DNA of 64,000 nucleotides from Solidesulfovibrio alcoholivorans DSM 5433 (GTDB lineage: Bacteria; Desulfobacterota; Desulfovibrionia; Desulfovibrionales; Desulfovibrionaceae). Within the stretch, counting starts at the first letter, position 1. Each line of letters starts with the position of its first letter. This document shows, piece after piece, positions 1 through 7,656 of the stretch. Location: assembly GCF_000702665.1 (NCBI RefSeq), contig NZ_JNJA01000002.1, positions 1 through 64,000 on the forward strand. Direction: 5' to 3'. Both the position numbers and the translations under genes were made by a program. The notes below the pieces were generated by a model. It was not told the origin of the DNA, searched no databases, and saw only the letters and a list, made by a program, of their open reading frames with translations.

Positions 1-299
1 GGGTTGGCGGCGGTGAAGGTGCCGTGGCCCCAGGTATCTTCCACCTTGATGCCCAGACGGAACTTCACGGCTTCGTTGGCGACGAAGTCGGAACGCAGGC
101 GGAACCGTTCCCAGATCTCGAAGGTGTCTTCGGTCTTGGTGCCGGTCTTGTTCCACCCGGTGTAGTTGCGGTTTTCGAAGAAGTTGCCGTAAACACGCGC
201 ATCACCGGTCATCTTGACCTCGGTGGCGGCATGGGCGGCGCCAATGGCACCGAAAACCATGCCGGCCGCCAGGGCCAGTGCTCCCAAACGCTTTTTCAT
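1..299 (-). CDS. Outer-membrane homotrimeric-type porin, N-terminal part (cut by window edge)
   Basis: Only the first ~99 codons are present; the rest lies left of the window. The protein opens with MKKRLGALALAAG and a typical signal peptide ending near AHA, then passes into alternating polar/aromatic residues (VYGNFFENRNYTGW) that look like the first beta strands of a porin. A good ribosome-binding site (GGAGGA) precedes the ATG at 297-299. Desulfovibrio species carry many paralogous major porins of this form, which let small solutes through the outer membrane. The family call rests on signal peptide plus strand pattern and is not testable on the missing C-terminus. Confidence 0.75.
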   Translation of the reverse strand, partial: MKKRLGALALAAGMVFGAIGAAHAATEVKMTGDARVYGNFFENRNYTGWNKTGTKTEDTFEIWERFRLRSDFVANEAVKFRLGIKVEDTWGHGTFTAAN

Positions 300-636
300 C
301 TCTTCCTCCGATCTCATGCGGATTGCTGTGCAAACAACCACGACGCGCCCTATGCCCCGGTGGCTAATCCGGGAAGGACGTGGCTCTTCTTTAAGGCGAG
401 GGCGTTAATATTGCAATAAGATCATTGTAAGAAAATAATATTTTTCTCAAATGTAAACCGATTGCGGCCATGATTGCATAACATGCCGAATTTGTAGGTG
501 TTTTTTTGTAAAAATGGATGCTCTCGAAAAAGAAACATATGTCCATCTTGAATGTGCGGCGTCTGGAGACGGTGGCCGGAAACATGTCCCGCGCGGGCCG
601 GATCGGGGACGGTGTCCGTAGAGGGCCGGAGACGGT
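300..636. other. Intergenic region with AT-rich core
   Basis: A 337-base gap between the porin start and the end of the activator gene. About 400-545 is clearly AT-rich against a GC-rich background (runs of A and T such as those around 421-450 and 500-515). This is where the minus-strand porin promoter is expected. No convincing -35/-10 pair, RNA gene or ORF with a ribosome-binding site was found. Confidence 0.5.
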
Positions 637-1395
637 TCAGGCGGGCGTTTGCGCAAGCCAGAGCGCCGCGCCGAGGGCACCGGTCATGTCCGGCTCCGCA
701 GGCACGAGCGGGGCGAACCCCACGGCCTCGGCCACCAGGCGCACGGCGCAGGGGTTTTTCGCCACGCCGCCGACGAAGACCAGCGGCGCGCGCAGCCCCA
801 CCCGGGACAGCATGGCCACGGTGCGCGACACGATGGCCTTGTGCAGCCCGAGCGCGATGTCGGCCTGCGCCACGCCCCGGGCCATGAGCGTCGTGGCCTC
901 GGTTTCCGCGAACACCGTGCACATGGAGCTGATGGGCGGCGGGTCGTTGCCGGCCAGGGCCAGGGCGGCGAAGGCGTCCACGGTCAGGCCGAAGGCCGTG
1001 GCCGTGTATTCGAGGAACTTGCCCGTGCCCGCGGCGCAGCGGTCGTTCATCTCGAAGCGGCCGACCTTGCCGCCGGGCAGGAGCGAGACGGCCTTGGTGT
1101 CCTGGCCGCCGATGTCGAGCAGGGTGGCGGCCTCGGGGAAAAGCCGCGCCGCGCCCATGGCGTGGGCCTTGATCTCGGTCACGGTGCGGGCATGGGGATA
1201 GTGCGACAGGGCTAGTTCCCGGCCGTAGCCGGTCACGGCCAGCCGTCCGGGCACACCGTCCGGAAACAGGGCGCGCACCTGCCCCAACGGATCGAAGGTC
1301 GTGGGGGCGCGGCGCATGGAGACGACCTCCCCGCCGCGCACCACCACGGCCTCGATGGACCGGGAACCGATGTCCAGGCCCGCGACGTCCGTCAC
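637..1395 (-). CDS. BadF/BadG/BcrA/BcrD-type ATPase, activator of a 2-hydroxyacyl-CoA dehydratase-like or double-cubane protein
   Basis: 252 aa, ASKHA-fold ATPase. It begins VTDVAGLDIGSRSIE (phosphate-1 motif) and has the LDIGGQDTK motif, NDRCAAGTGKFLE and SSMCTVF; these two cysteines per monomer bridge one [4Fe-4S] cluster across the homodimer in known activators. The family uses ATP hydrolysis to push single low-potential electrons onto a partner. The start is GTG at 1393-1395, inside the stop of the upstream gene (GTGA, 4-base overlap), so the two are translationally coupled. A longer upstream in-frame extension is only a shadow of the partner gene. The partner identifies it as an HgdC/YjiL-like reductase. 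Confidence 0.88.
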   Translation of the reverse strand: MTDVAGLDIGSRSIEAVVVRGGEVVSMRRAPTTFDPLGQVRALFPDGVPGRLAVTGYGRELALSHYPHARTVTEIKAHAMGAARLFPEAATLLDIGGQDTKAVSLLPGGKVGRFEMNDRCAAGTGKFLEYTATAFGLTVDAFAALALAGNDPPPISSMCTVFAETEATTLMARGVAQADIALGLHKAIVSRTVAMLSRVGLRAPLVFVGGVAKNPCAVRLVAEAVGFAPLVPAEPDMTGALGAALWLAQTPA

Positions 1396-2669
1396 GAAAG
1401 CGTCTCCACGAAGGCTTCGACGCGGGTCTTGAGCTGGCCCGCATCCTCCATGCCGTAGTCCGTCTCGATGGCGAGGTAGGGCACGCCCGCCGCCTCCATG
1501 GCCTTGCCGACCTTCATCGCCTCGTGGGCGTAGGGCTGGCAGAAAAGCAGGCCGTAGTGGATGACCCCATCGGCCTTGAGCTCCCTGGCCATGGCCGCGA
1601 TATGCCCGAGGCGCTCGTCGTTGGGGGTGAAGCAGGCGCAGTCTATCTTCATATACCGCGCGGCCAGGGCGTCGAGCATGGCCTCGAGGTCCGCGGGCGT
1701 CTCGTCGGTCAGGTCGCGGGTGTTGCGCTCGCCGATGCAGGACTCCTCGCCGACGATGACCGCGCCCGAGCTCTCGATGAGGTACGGCAGCTTCCAGTTG
1801 GGCACGGCCATGGGACAGCCGGCCAGAAGCAGCCGGGGCGTCCCCTTGGGAGCCACGCCCTCGCCCTTGGCGATGCGCGCCTCCATCTCGTCGCACAGTT
1901 CGTTGACCTTGGCCGTGAAGCGGTCCGGGTCGTCGTAGAAGCTGATCTGGTTGACGAGCAGGGCGTCGCGGCCGGAGATGGGGGCCGGATCCGCGGCGCG
2001 CAGTTTCGCCAGGCGCTGGAGTGCCTGGCGCTTGGCGTTGACGCGCCTGGTCGCTTCCGCCAGGGCGGCGGCGGTGATGGCGTTGCCCGTGAGCGCCTCC
2101 AGCGCGTCCTTGTAGCGCACGAGTTCGGCCCGGAAGAGGTCCGCGTCACAGGGGGCCTTGCACTGGGGCACTTCCATGACGTGCATGTTCACATGTGCGC
2201 CGAAGGCCTCGTAGGCCTTTTTCTTGCCGTCGCAGGTGGTCTCGCCGACCACGAGATCGCAGGATTCGGTGTAGGGGCAAAGCCGGGCCAGCTTGAAGCC
2301 GACGAAGGACTTGATGAGGTCGCAGGTGCCGCGCGGCACGAGGGTTTCGGCCATTTCCGTGCCGGCCTTGGCCCCGGCGCAAAGGCCCACCTGCAAGGCC
2401 CCGGCGGCCAATGTCAGCTCCTCGGGCACGAACACGCAAAACGTGCCCACGACTTTCTTCCCGGCCGCCTTGGCGTCCTGGATTTCCTTGATGCGCAGGC
2501 CGTGCACTTCGGAAAGCACGAAGTCCAGGTACTCCGCGCCCTTGAGTCGCCCCTGCTGGGACAGGTAGATGTCGCCGTAGAACTTGCCCAGAACCGCAAG
2601 CAGGGCGTCGTGGGCCTCGATGTCCAGGTCGAGCCGTTCCCACATCGCCGCATGGGCCGCATCCGTCAT
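1392..2669 (-). CDS. 2-hydroxyacyl-CoA dehydratase subunit D family protein, double-cubane cluster protein type
   Basis: 425 aa, HgdB/BcrC/YjiM superfamily. The block CPYTESCDLVVGETTCDGKK (about residues 140-160) is the family cysteine signature that binds iron-sulfur clusters; further conserved cysteines lie at TFCVF, PRGTCDL, ESCIGER, IDCACF and LLFCQPY. One single long subunit paired with one activator, rather than separate alpha and beta subunits, fits the YjiM/double-cubane cluster protein branch more than hydroxyglutaryl-CoA dehydratase. The ATG at 2667-2669 has a strong GGAGGA site upstream; an upstream in-frame ATG at 2747 lacks one. Substrate unknown. Confidence 0.82.
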   Translation of the reverse strand: MTDAAHAAMWERLDLDIEAHDALLAVLGKFYGDIYLSQQGRLKGAEYLDFVLSEVHGLRIKEIQDAKAAGKKVVGTFCVFVPEELTLAAGALQVGLCAGAKAGTEMAETLVPRGTCDLIKSFVGFKLARLCPYTESCDLVVGETTCDGKKKAYEAFGAHVNMHVMEVPQCKAPCDADLFRAELVRYKDALEALTGNAITAAALAEATRRVNAKRQALQRLAKLRAADPAPISGRDALLVNQISFYDDPDRFTAKVNELCDEMEARIAKGEGVAPKGTPRLLLAGCPMAVPNWKLPYLIESSGAVIVGEESCIGERNTRDLTDETPADLEAMLDALAARYMKIDCACFTPNDERLGHIAAMARELKADGVIHYGLLFCQPYAHEAMKVGKAMEAAGVPYLAIETDYGMEDAGQLKTRVEAFVETLS

Positions 2670-2876
2670 GGCTTCCTCCAGGAGAAAAAGGTGATCCTCC
2701 CTGATATCCGCCTCTTGTCCCGGCGTGAAATCGTTAGTTCCAATCATTTCGTCATGATAGTATTGTAATAAACTATCGCTGCCCCGCTAAAGGATTTCCC
2801 GGGGCGTCCGAAAAGGGCTGTGAGCATCACGCGACCGGCCGGAAGCCGGAACGCAAGCCGCCAGGGAGGGAGGCGC

Positions 2877-3287
2877 ATGGCCCAGATAGTGCATCTCGAC
2901 GACCATCGTCGGATGCGGGAGCCGGGACAGGGGATGGCAACGAACCTGTCGCCAAAGCGGCCGCGTCTGAGCGATCGGGATCTGTGGACCCGGGATTATC
3001 GTCAAATAGATAATATATTATACGCCATCATGAAAATCAAGGAGATCCTCGACTACCATCTCTACTACGACGACGTGTGGCCGTACCTGCTGCTTTCGTT
3101 TCTCGAAGCCGTGCACAACACCAAGCAGGGCGACGCCAGGGAACTGCCGGGAACCGGCGCGTCGCTCAAGGACTACGTGCTTTCGGCCGTCACACCAGTC
3201 AACAAGCGGGATCTGTCCATGGTGCTGCTGCTGACCGACCTGATCGAAAAGTCCCCCCATTACCGGGGCAGTTCCTCGTCGTCCTGA
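2877..3287 (+). CDS. Hypothetical protein, 136 aa
   Basis: Starts MAQIVHLDDHRRM at an ATG preceded by AGGGAGGGAGG, a very strong ribosome-binding site, and is followed by a clear terminator, so it is probably a real monocistronic gene. The sequence is soluble and helical-looking, with a basic N-terminal third, a middle stretch RQIDNILYAIMKIKEILDYH and a serine-rich tail. No signal peptide, membrane segment, cysteine cluster or known motif. An upstream in-frame start at 2820 is possible but has no ribosome-binding site. I do not recognise the family. Confidence 0.6.
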   Translation: MAQIVHLDDHRRMREPGQGMATNLSPKRPRLSDRDLWTRDYRQIDNILYAIMKIKEILDYHLYYDDVWPYLLLSFLEAVHNTKQGDARELPGTGASLKDYVLSAVTPVNKRDLSMVLLLTDLIEKSPHYRGSSSSS

Positions 3288-3298
3288 ACGACATCGCA

Positions 3299-3336
3299 CG
3301 AGGGGCCGGGCGCGACGCGTCCGGCCCCTCGTCTTT
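3299..3336 (+). terminator. Rho-independent terminator-like hairpin
   Basis: An 11-bp perfect stem (3299-3309 with 3321-3331, arms CGAGGGGCCGG/CCGGCCCCTCG) followed by a short T-containing tail. It directly follows the 136-aa gene. Confidence 0.7.
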
Positions 3337-3474
3337 GCGGTCACCCGCCGGTGGGGTGGGGCTGTCGCAACGGGCTAGGCACTTTTTGCATACTCCTTGC
3401 CAGCGGCGTTTGGATTTTGCTACTGCGGCAGGTAGATTCCTCGGAGTCCGGGTACGCGCCCGGCGGGAGGCGGA

Positions 3475-3750
3475 ATGCCGCGTTTTTTCATTGTGTTCGC
3501 GGTGTTGCAGGCGGTTCTCGCGGCATTGTCCGGCGGGGTCGCCTACGTTTCGGCCCAATCGCAACGGGCAATGGCCCTGCGCAAGGAACTGGGCTACGCG
3601 CCCTACGCCCCGCCCAAGGCCTTCCTGGACGGGGACTTCACCGCCGACGAGTTCCGGTCCGACTCCCTCTTCGGGCCCGTGGCCGATTTCGTCGCCGCCC
3701 GGACCTGTCCCACGGCCTGGCGCGTCGAGGCCGGAAAGGCCGTCCCATAG
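3475..3750 (+). CDS. Small membrane-anchored hypothetical protein, 91 aa
   Basis: MPRFFIVFAVLQAVLAALSGG forms one N-terminal membrane segment or uncleaved signal; the rest is a soluble tail ending VRVEAGKAVP-like residues. GGGAGG lies just upstream of the ATG. It stands 8 bases before the DUF6599-like gene and starts the tightly packed run that continues through the DUF362 and polyferredoxin genes, so it is probably an accessory membrane subunit of that module. No recognised domain. Confidence 0.6.
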   Translation: MPRFFIVFAVLQAVLAALSGGVAYVSAQSQRAMALRKELGYAPYAPPKAFLDGDFTADEFRSDSLFGPVADFVAARTCPTAWRVEAGKAVP

Positions 3751-3758
3751 GAGCCGCC

Positions 3759-4787
3759 ATGGCTTTGCGTCGTCTGGGACCGGGCCGCGCCGAACGCACG
3801 GCGTCGCTGGCCGTGCTGACCGTGCTCGTCGCCCTGGCTGTCTGGCTGGGGTTTGCCCAATCGCGTTTTTCCCCGGCCGTGCTCGTGGCCACGTCTCCGT
3901 TGCCCCCGCCGGCCTCGGCCGGGCTGGCCGCCGGGCACGCCTTCGAGACCGCGGCCTTTCTCGATGCGCTCGCGGGAACCACGCCGGCTGGGCCGGTGGA
4001 AAGCTACGACGCCGAGACGCTTTCCGACCGCATCGACGGCAAGGCCGAGCTGTATCTCGCGGCCAGTTTCAAGGAAATGTCCGTGCGCGCCTTTTCCCTG
4101 GCCTCGGGCGCGCGCCTGGATGCCTACGTCTACGCCCAGGCCTCGCCCCGGGACGCCTACGCGGTTCTAAGCGGCCAGCGCCGCCCTGGCGCGACGCCAA
4201 GCGATCTTTCCCCGGACGCCTACGCCACGCCAAACGCCCTCTATTTCACCAGGGGCCGCTTTTACGTGGAGCTTTCCGCCGACCGCGCCGATGCCGCCAC
4301 CCGGGACGCCCTGGCCGCGGTCGCCCGGGAACTCGCCGCGCGCATGCCCGAGGAAAAGCCGGCCGCCGACGCCGCGGGCGCGGCCCCCGATCCCAGGACG
4401 CTCTTTCCGGAAACGGGGCAGGACGCGGCGAGCCTGCGTCTGGCCGCCTCCGACGCCATGGGCATGGCCGGGTTTTCCAACGTCTACACGGCCGACTACG
4501 CCATGCCGCACGGCGCGGCCACGGCGTTTCTGGCCGCGCGCGACACGCCGGACGCGGCAGCGGCCGGCGCCAAGGCCTTTGCCGCTTTCCTGACCCAAAA
4601 CGGCTACGCCCGCGAGGACGTGGCCGGATTGCCCGAGGGCGCGGTCCTTTTGGCAGCGCCCGGCTCCTTCGAAATCATCTGGACCAGGGGCGGGCTTGTC
4701 GCCGGCGTGCACGACGCCGTCAGCCGGGAGGCCGCCCTGGAGCTGGCCGCGAAGCTCGCGGCCAGCCTCAAGGAACGCATGCCATGA
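3759..4787 (+). CDS. DUF6599-like membrane-anchored protein
   Basis: 342 aa. One N-terminal membrane segment (about residues 15-32, LAVLTVLVALAVWLGFAQS) then a periplasmic-looking domain. The region YDAETLSDRIDGKAELYLAASFKE followed by VYAQASPRDAYAVLS resembles the DUF6599 pattern (a Tyr-Ile-Asp-Gly-Lys-Ala-Glu-Leu-Tyr-type motif then a paired-domain repeat); the second half (about 215-340) looks like a second diverged copy. Function is unknown for the family. It ends in an ATGA overlap with the DUF362 gene, pointing to coupled translation and a shared pathway. Confidence 0.6.
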   Translation: MALRRLGPGRAERTASLAVLTVLVALAVWLGFAQSRFSPAVLVATSPLPPPASAGLAAGHAFETAAFLDALAGTTPAGPVESYDAETLSDRIDGKAELYLAASFKEMSVRAFSLASGARLDAYVYAQASPRDAYAVLSGQRRPGATPSDLSPDAYATPNALYFTRGRFYVELSADRADAATRDALAAVARELAARMPEEKPAADAAGAAPDPRTLFPETGQDAASLRLAASDAMGMAGFSNVYTADYAMPHGAATAFLAARDTPDAAAAGAKAFAAFLTQNGYAREDVAGLPEGAVLLAAPGSFEIIWTRGGLVAGVHDAVSREAALELAAKLAASLKERMP

Positions 4788-5824
4788 ACGAGCATGGGAA
4801 GAGGCCCGCTGCGGCCAAGGGAAGCCCCGGACCGCTGTCGCGCCGGGATTTTCTGCTGCGCCTGGCCGCAGCGGGCGCGGCGGCCGTGGCCGTGGGCGGA
4901 CTTGGGCTTTCCCTGCGCGACCCGGCCGGGCCGGCGGCCGTGGAGAACGCCCGGACGCTGACGACGCTCGGCGATTTCGCCGCGCCCTCGCCCCAGGCCG
5001 GCAAGCCCCGCCTGGCCGAGGTGCACGGCACGGACCGCGCCGTCATGTTCAAGGCCGGGGTCGCGGCCCTTGGCGGCATGGGCGCATTCATCGCCAAGGG
5101 CGACACGGTGCTGCTCAAGGTCAACGCCGTCATCGCCTCGCCGGCCATCCTCGGCGCGACCACGAGCCCGGAGCTTGTAAGCGCCGTGGCCGCCGCCTGC
5201 CGCGAGGCCGGGGCCGCGAAAGTGCTCGTCGCGGACAACCCCATAAACAACCCCGAAAGCTGTTTCGAGGTCTCGGGCCTGGGCGATGCGGCCCGGGCGG
5301 CCGGGGCGCGGATCATCCTGCCGCGTCCGGCACTTTTCTCCCCGCTCTCCCTGCCGGGCGGGCGGCTGCTCACCGACTGGCCGGTCTTTACCGGGGCCTT
5401 TGCCGGCGTGACCAAGGTCATCGCCCTGGCCGCGGTCAAGGACCACCAGCGGGCCGTGGCCTCCATGTCGCTCAAAAATCTTTACGGACTCCTCGGCGGG
5501 CGGCGCAACATCTTCCACCAGGACATCAACGGCATCATCGCCGAACTCGGCGGCATGCTGCGCCCGACGCTGTGCGTGCTCGACGGCACGACCGTGATGA
5601 TGACCAACGGCCCCACGGGCGGTTCGCTCTCCGACCTGCGCGCCGCCGGGGTCATGTACCTGTCGCCCGATCCCGTGGCCACGGACACGCGCGGCGTGAC
5701 GCTTCTCGGCAAGACGCCCGCGGACCTGCCCTATCTCGCCCTGGCCCAGGCGGCCGGCGTCGGCACCATGGACGTGGCGAGCATGCACCCCGTCACCGTC
5801 AACACCGAACCGGCGGCGGGCTAA
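4784..5824 (+). CDS. Tat-exported DUF362 domain protein
   Basis: 346 aa. The N-terminus has a twin-arginine motif SRRDFL (Arg20-Arg21) and a hydrophobic Ala-rich segment, predicting Tat export and thus probably folded, cofactor-bearing export. The body matches DUF362 (KGDTVLLKVNAV, SPELVSAVAAACREAGAAKVLVADNP, and the end block PDPVATDTRGVTLLG). DUF362 proteins often sit beside or are fused to ferredoxin domains; here the iron-sulfur partner is the next gene, 3 bases downstream. No cysteine cluster of its own is visible. Reaction unknown. Confidence 0.82.
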   Translation: MNEHGKRPAAAKGSPGPLSRRDFLLRLAAAGAAAVAVGGLGLSLRDPAGPAAVENARTLTTLGDFAAPSPQAGKPRLAEVHGTDRAVMFKAGVAALGGMGAFIAKGDTVLLKVNAVIASPAILGATTSPELVSAVAAACREAGAAKVLVADNPINNPESCFEVSGLGDAARAAGARIILPRPALFSPLSLPGGRLLTDWPVFTGAFAGVTKVIALAAVKDHQRAVASMSLKNLYGLLGGRRNIFHQDINGIIAELGGMLRPTLCVLDGTTVMMTNGPTGGSLSDLRAAGVMYLSPDPVATDTRGVTLLGKTPADLPYLALAQAAGVGTMDVASMHPVTVNTEPAAG

Positions 5825-5827
5825 GCC

Positions 5828-7558
5828 ATGCGCATCGTCGTCGCCAGGCGCGTGAGCCAGACCTTCTTCGTGCTGCTTTTTTTGTGGTTCTGCGTGGTCG
5901 CGACCGTGGGCGACGCCTTCTGGCAGCTGCGCGGCTGGCCCATCAACTTCCTCCTCTCCCTCGACCCGCTTACGGCGCTGGCGACCGTGCTTTCCACGCA
6001 CACGCTCTACGCGCCGCTTTTCTGGGCACTGCTCGTCCTGGGCGTAACCTTTTTCCTCGGCCGCTTCTTCTGCGGCTTCGCCTGTCCCCTGGGCGCGCTC
6101 AACCAGCTTGTCGGCTGGCTGTGGCGGCGGCGGGCGGGCGCGGCGCGACGTGCGGCGGAAAACGTGCCTGGCCGCGGCCAGGGCGTCAAATACGTGCTGC
6201 TGGCCTTTTTCCTGGGTGCGGCGGCCCTCGGCAGCGTGCAGACGGGGCTGCTCGACCCGCTGCCGCTGGTCGCGCGCGGCGTCAACCTCGCCGTGCTGCC
6301 GCTGGTCGATCCCGGCCGTTTCGGCATCCACGGGGAAGGCCGCTTCTATGCCGGGGCCTGCGCCATCGGGTTGCTCCTGCTGGCCATCCTGGCCGCCAAC
6401 CTGTGGCGGCCCCGCTTTTTTTGCCGCTACGTCTGCCCGCTCGGGGCGCTCTTCGGCCTTGCCGTGCGCTTCGTACCCTGGCGCATCGGCAAGGCCGACG
6501 CGAAAGCGTGCGGCACGTGCCGGCGCTGTGAGGAATACTGCGAAGGCGGCTGCCGGCCGTCCGGGGAACTGCTGCTCAGTGAATGCGTGCTGTGCATGAA
6601 CTGCCTGGGCGCCTGCCCCACGGGCCGCATCGGCTTCGGTGCGCGCCCGTCGGCCTGCGGCGAGCGGGCGCTGCCGGATCTCTCCCGGCGCGGGGCCCTT
6701 GTGGCGCTGGCCGCCGGCGCGCTTGCCGCGCCGCTGTGGCGCGTGGGCGGGGCCGAGGCCCTGGGCCGGAGCGCGAGCCTCATCCGCCCGCCCGGGTCCC
6801 TTGACGAGGACCGGTTCCTTGCCCGCTGCATCCGCTGCGGCCAGTGCATGCGCGTGTGCCCGGCGGGCGTGATCCAGCCGGCCGTGACCGTGGCCGGCGT
6901 CGCCGGGCTGTGGACGCCAGCGCTTGATTACCGCCTGGGAAGGGCCGGCTGCCTGCAAAACTGCATCGCCTGCGGGCAGGTCTGCCCCACGGCGGCCATC
7001 CGGCCTTTTTCGCTCGCCGAAAAGCTCGGGCGCGGCGACTTCGCCGCCGCCGGCCCCCTGCGCCTGGGCACGGCGTTCGTGGACCGCACGCGCTGCCTGC
7101 CCTGGGCGATGGGCCGGCCGTGCATCGTCTGCCAGGAGGTCTGCCCGGTCAGCCCCAAGGCCATCGGCGTGCGCACGGTCTTCGAGCCCGTGTTCGGCGG
7201 GGCCGTGGATATCGCCGACGCCCACGGCGCGGTCCTGGCTCTTGCCGCCGCGCCGGGCACGGGCCGAAACTGCGGCAGCGGCGACTATTTCCTGCGCCCG
7301 GCGGGCTTTCCCGACGCAGCGGTGAGGCGCATCGTGTCCCTTGCCGGCGCGAGCCTGACGCTCGAAAAACCGCTGCCCGACCTCGGCCAGGGCCGCCGCG
7401 CCGAGATCGTGGTGCGGCTCCAGCAGCCCCACGTGGACCCGGCGCGCTGCGTGGGCTGCGGCATGTGCGAGCACGAATGCCCGGTGTCGGGGCTGCGGGC
7501 CATCCGCGTGACGCGCGAAAATGAATCGCGCTCGGGCCCGGGACGGATGCTGGCCTGA
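5828..7558 (+). CDS. NapH/MauN-like membrane polyferredoxin
   Basis: 576 aa. The first ~220 residues hold several membrane segments and two NapH/CcoG-type motifs, FCGFACPLGALN and FCRYVCPLGALFG. After these come CGTCRRCEEYC and CVLCMNCLGACP, then an internal hydrophobic stretch with SRRGALVALAAGALAAPLW (about residue 285-305) that looks like a remnant Tat signal, then a ferredoxin block with CIRCGQCMRVCP, CIACGQVCP, a CxxC-type CIVCQEVCP and a final CVGCGMCEHECP. This looks like a NapH-like protein fused to a NapG-like polyferredoxin. Expected role: carry electrons from the quinol pool or cytoplasm to periplasmic partners, presumably the adjacent DUF362 protein and aldo/keto reductase. Confidence 0.85.
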   Translation: MRIVVARRVSQTFFVLLFLWFCVVATVGDAFWQLRGWPINFLLSLDPLTALATVLSTHTLYAPLFWALLVLGVTFFLGRFFCGFACPLGALNQLVGWLWRRRAGAARRAAENVPGRGQGVKYVLLAFFLGAAALGSVQTGLLDPLPLVARGVNLAVLPLVDPGRFGIHGEGRFYAGACAIGLLLLAILAANLWRPRFFCRYVCPLGALFGLAVRFVPWRIGKADAKACGTCRRCEEYCEGGCRPSGELLLSECVLCMNCLGACPTGRIGFGARPSACGERALPDLSRRGALVALAAGALAAPLWRVGGAEALGRSASLIRPPGSLDEDRFLARCIRCGQCMRVCPAGVIQPAVTVAGVAGLWTPALDYRLGRAGCLQNCIACGQVCPTAAIRPFSLAEKLGRGDFAAAGPLRLGTAFVDRTRCLPWAMGRPCIVCQEVCPVSPKAIGVRTVFEPVFGGAVDIADAHGAVLALAAAPGTGRNCGSGDYFLRPAGFPDAAVRRIVSLAGASLTLEKPLPDLGQGRRAEIVVRLQQPHVDPARCVGCGMCEHECPVSGLRAIRVTRENESRSGPGRMLA

Positions 7559-7656
7559 CGCTTTCCCGCCCATTGCCGGACGCGGCGGGCGGGTGATGAC
7601 GCATACGGCCCTGCGGGGCGCGACGCGGGGGAGCCCGCGCGCCAAGGAGGACGGCG

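Noticed and set aside
4604..7645. 1013-aa minus-strand open frame opposite the DUF362 and polyferredoxin genes
   Set aside because: Shadow of GC-rich codons. Its residues are almost all Arg, Gly, Ala and His in low-complexity runs with no domain, while the plus strand encodes clear Cys motifs.
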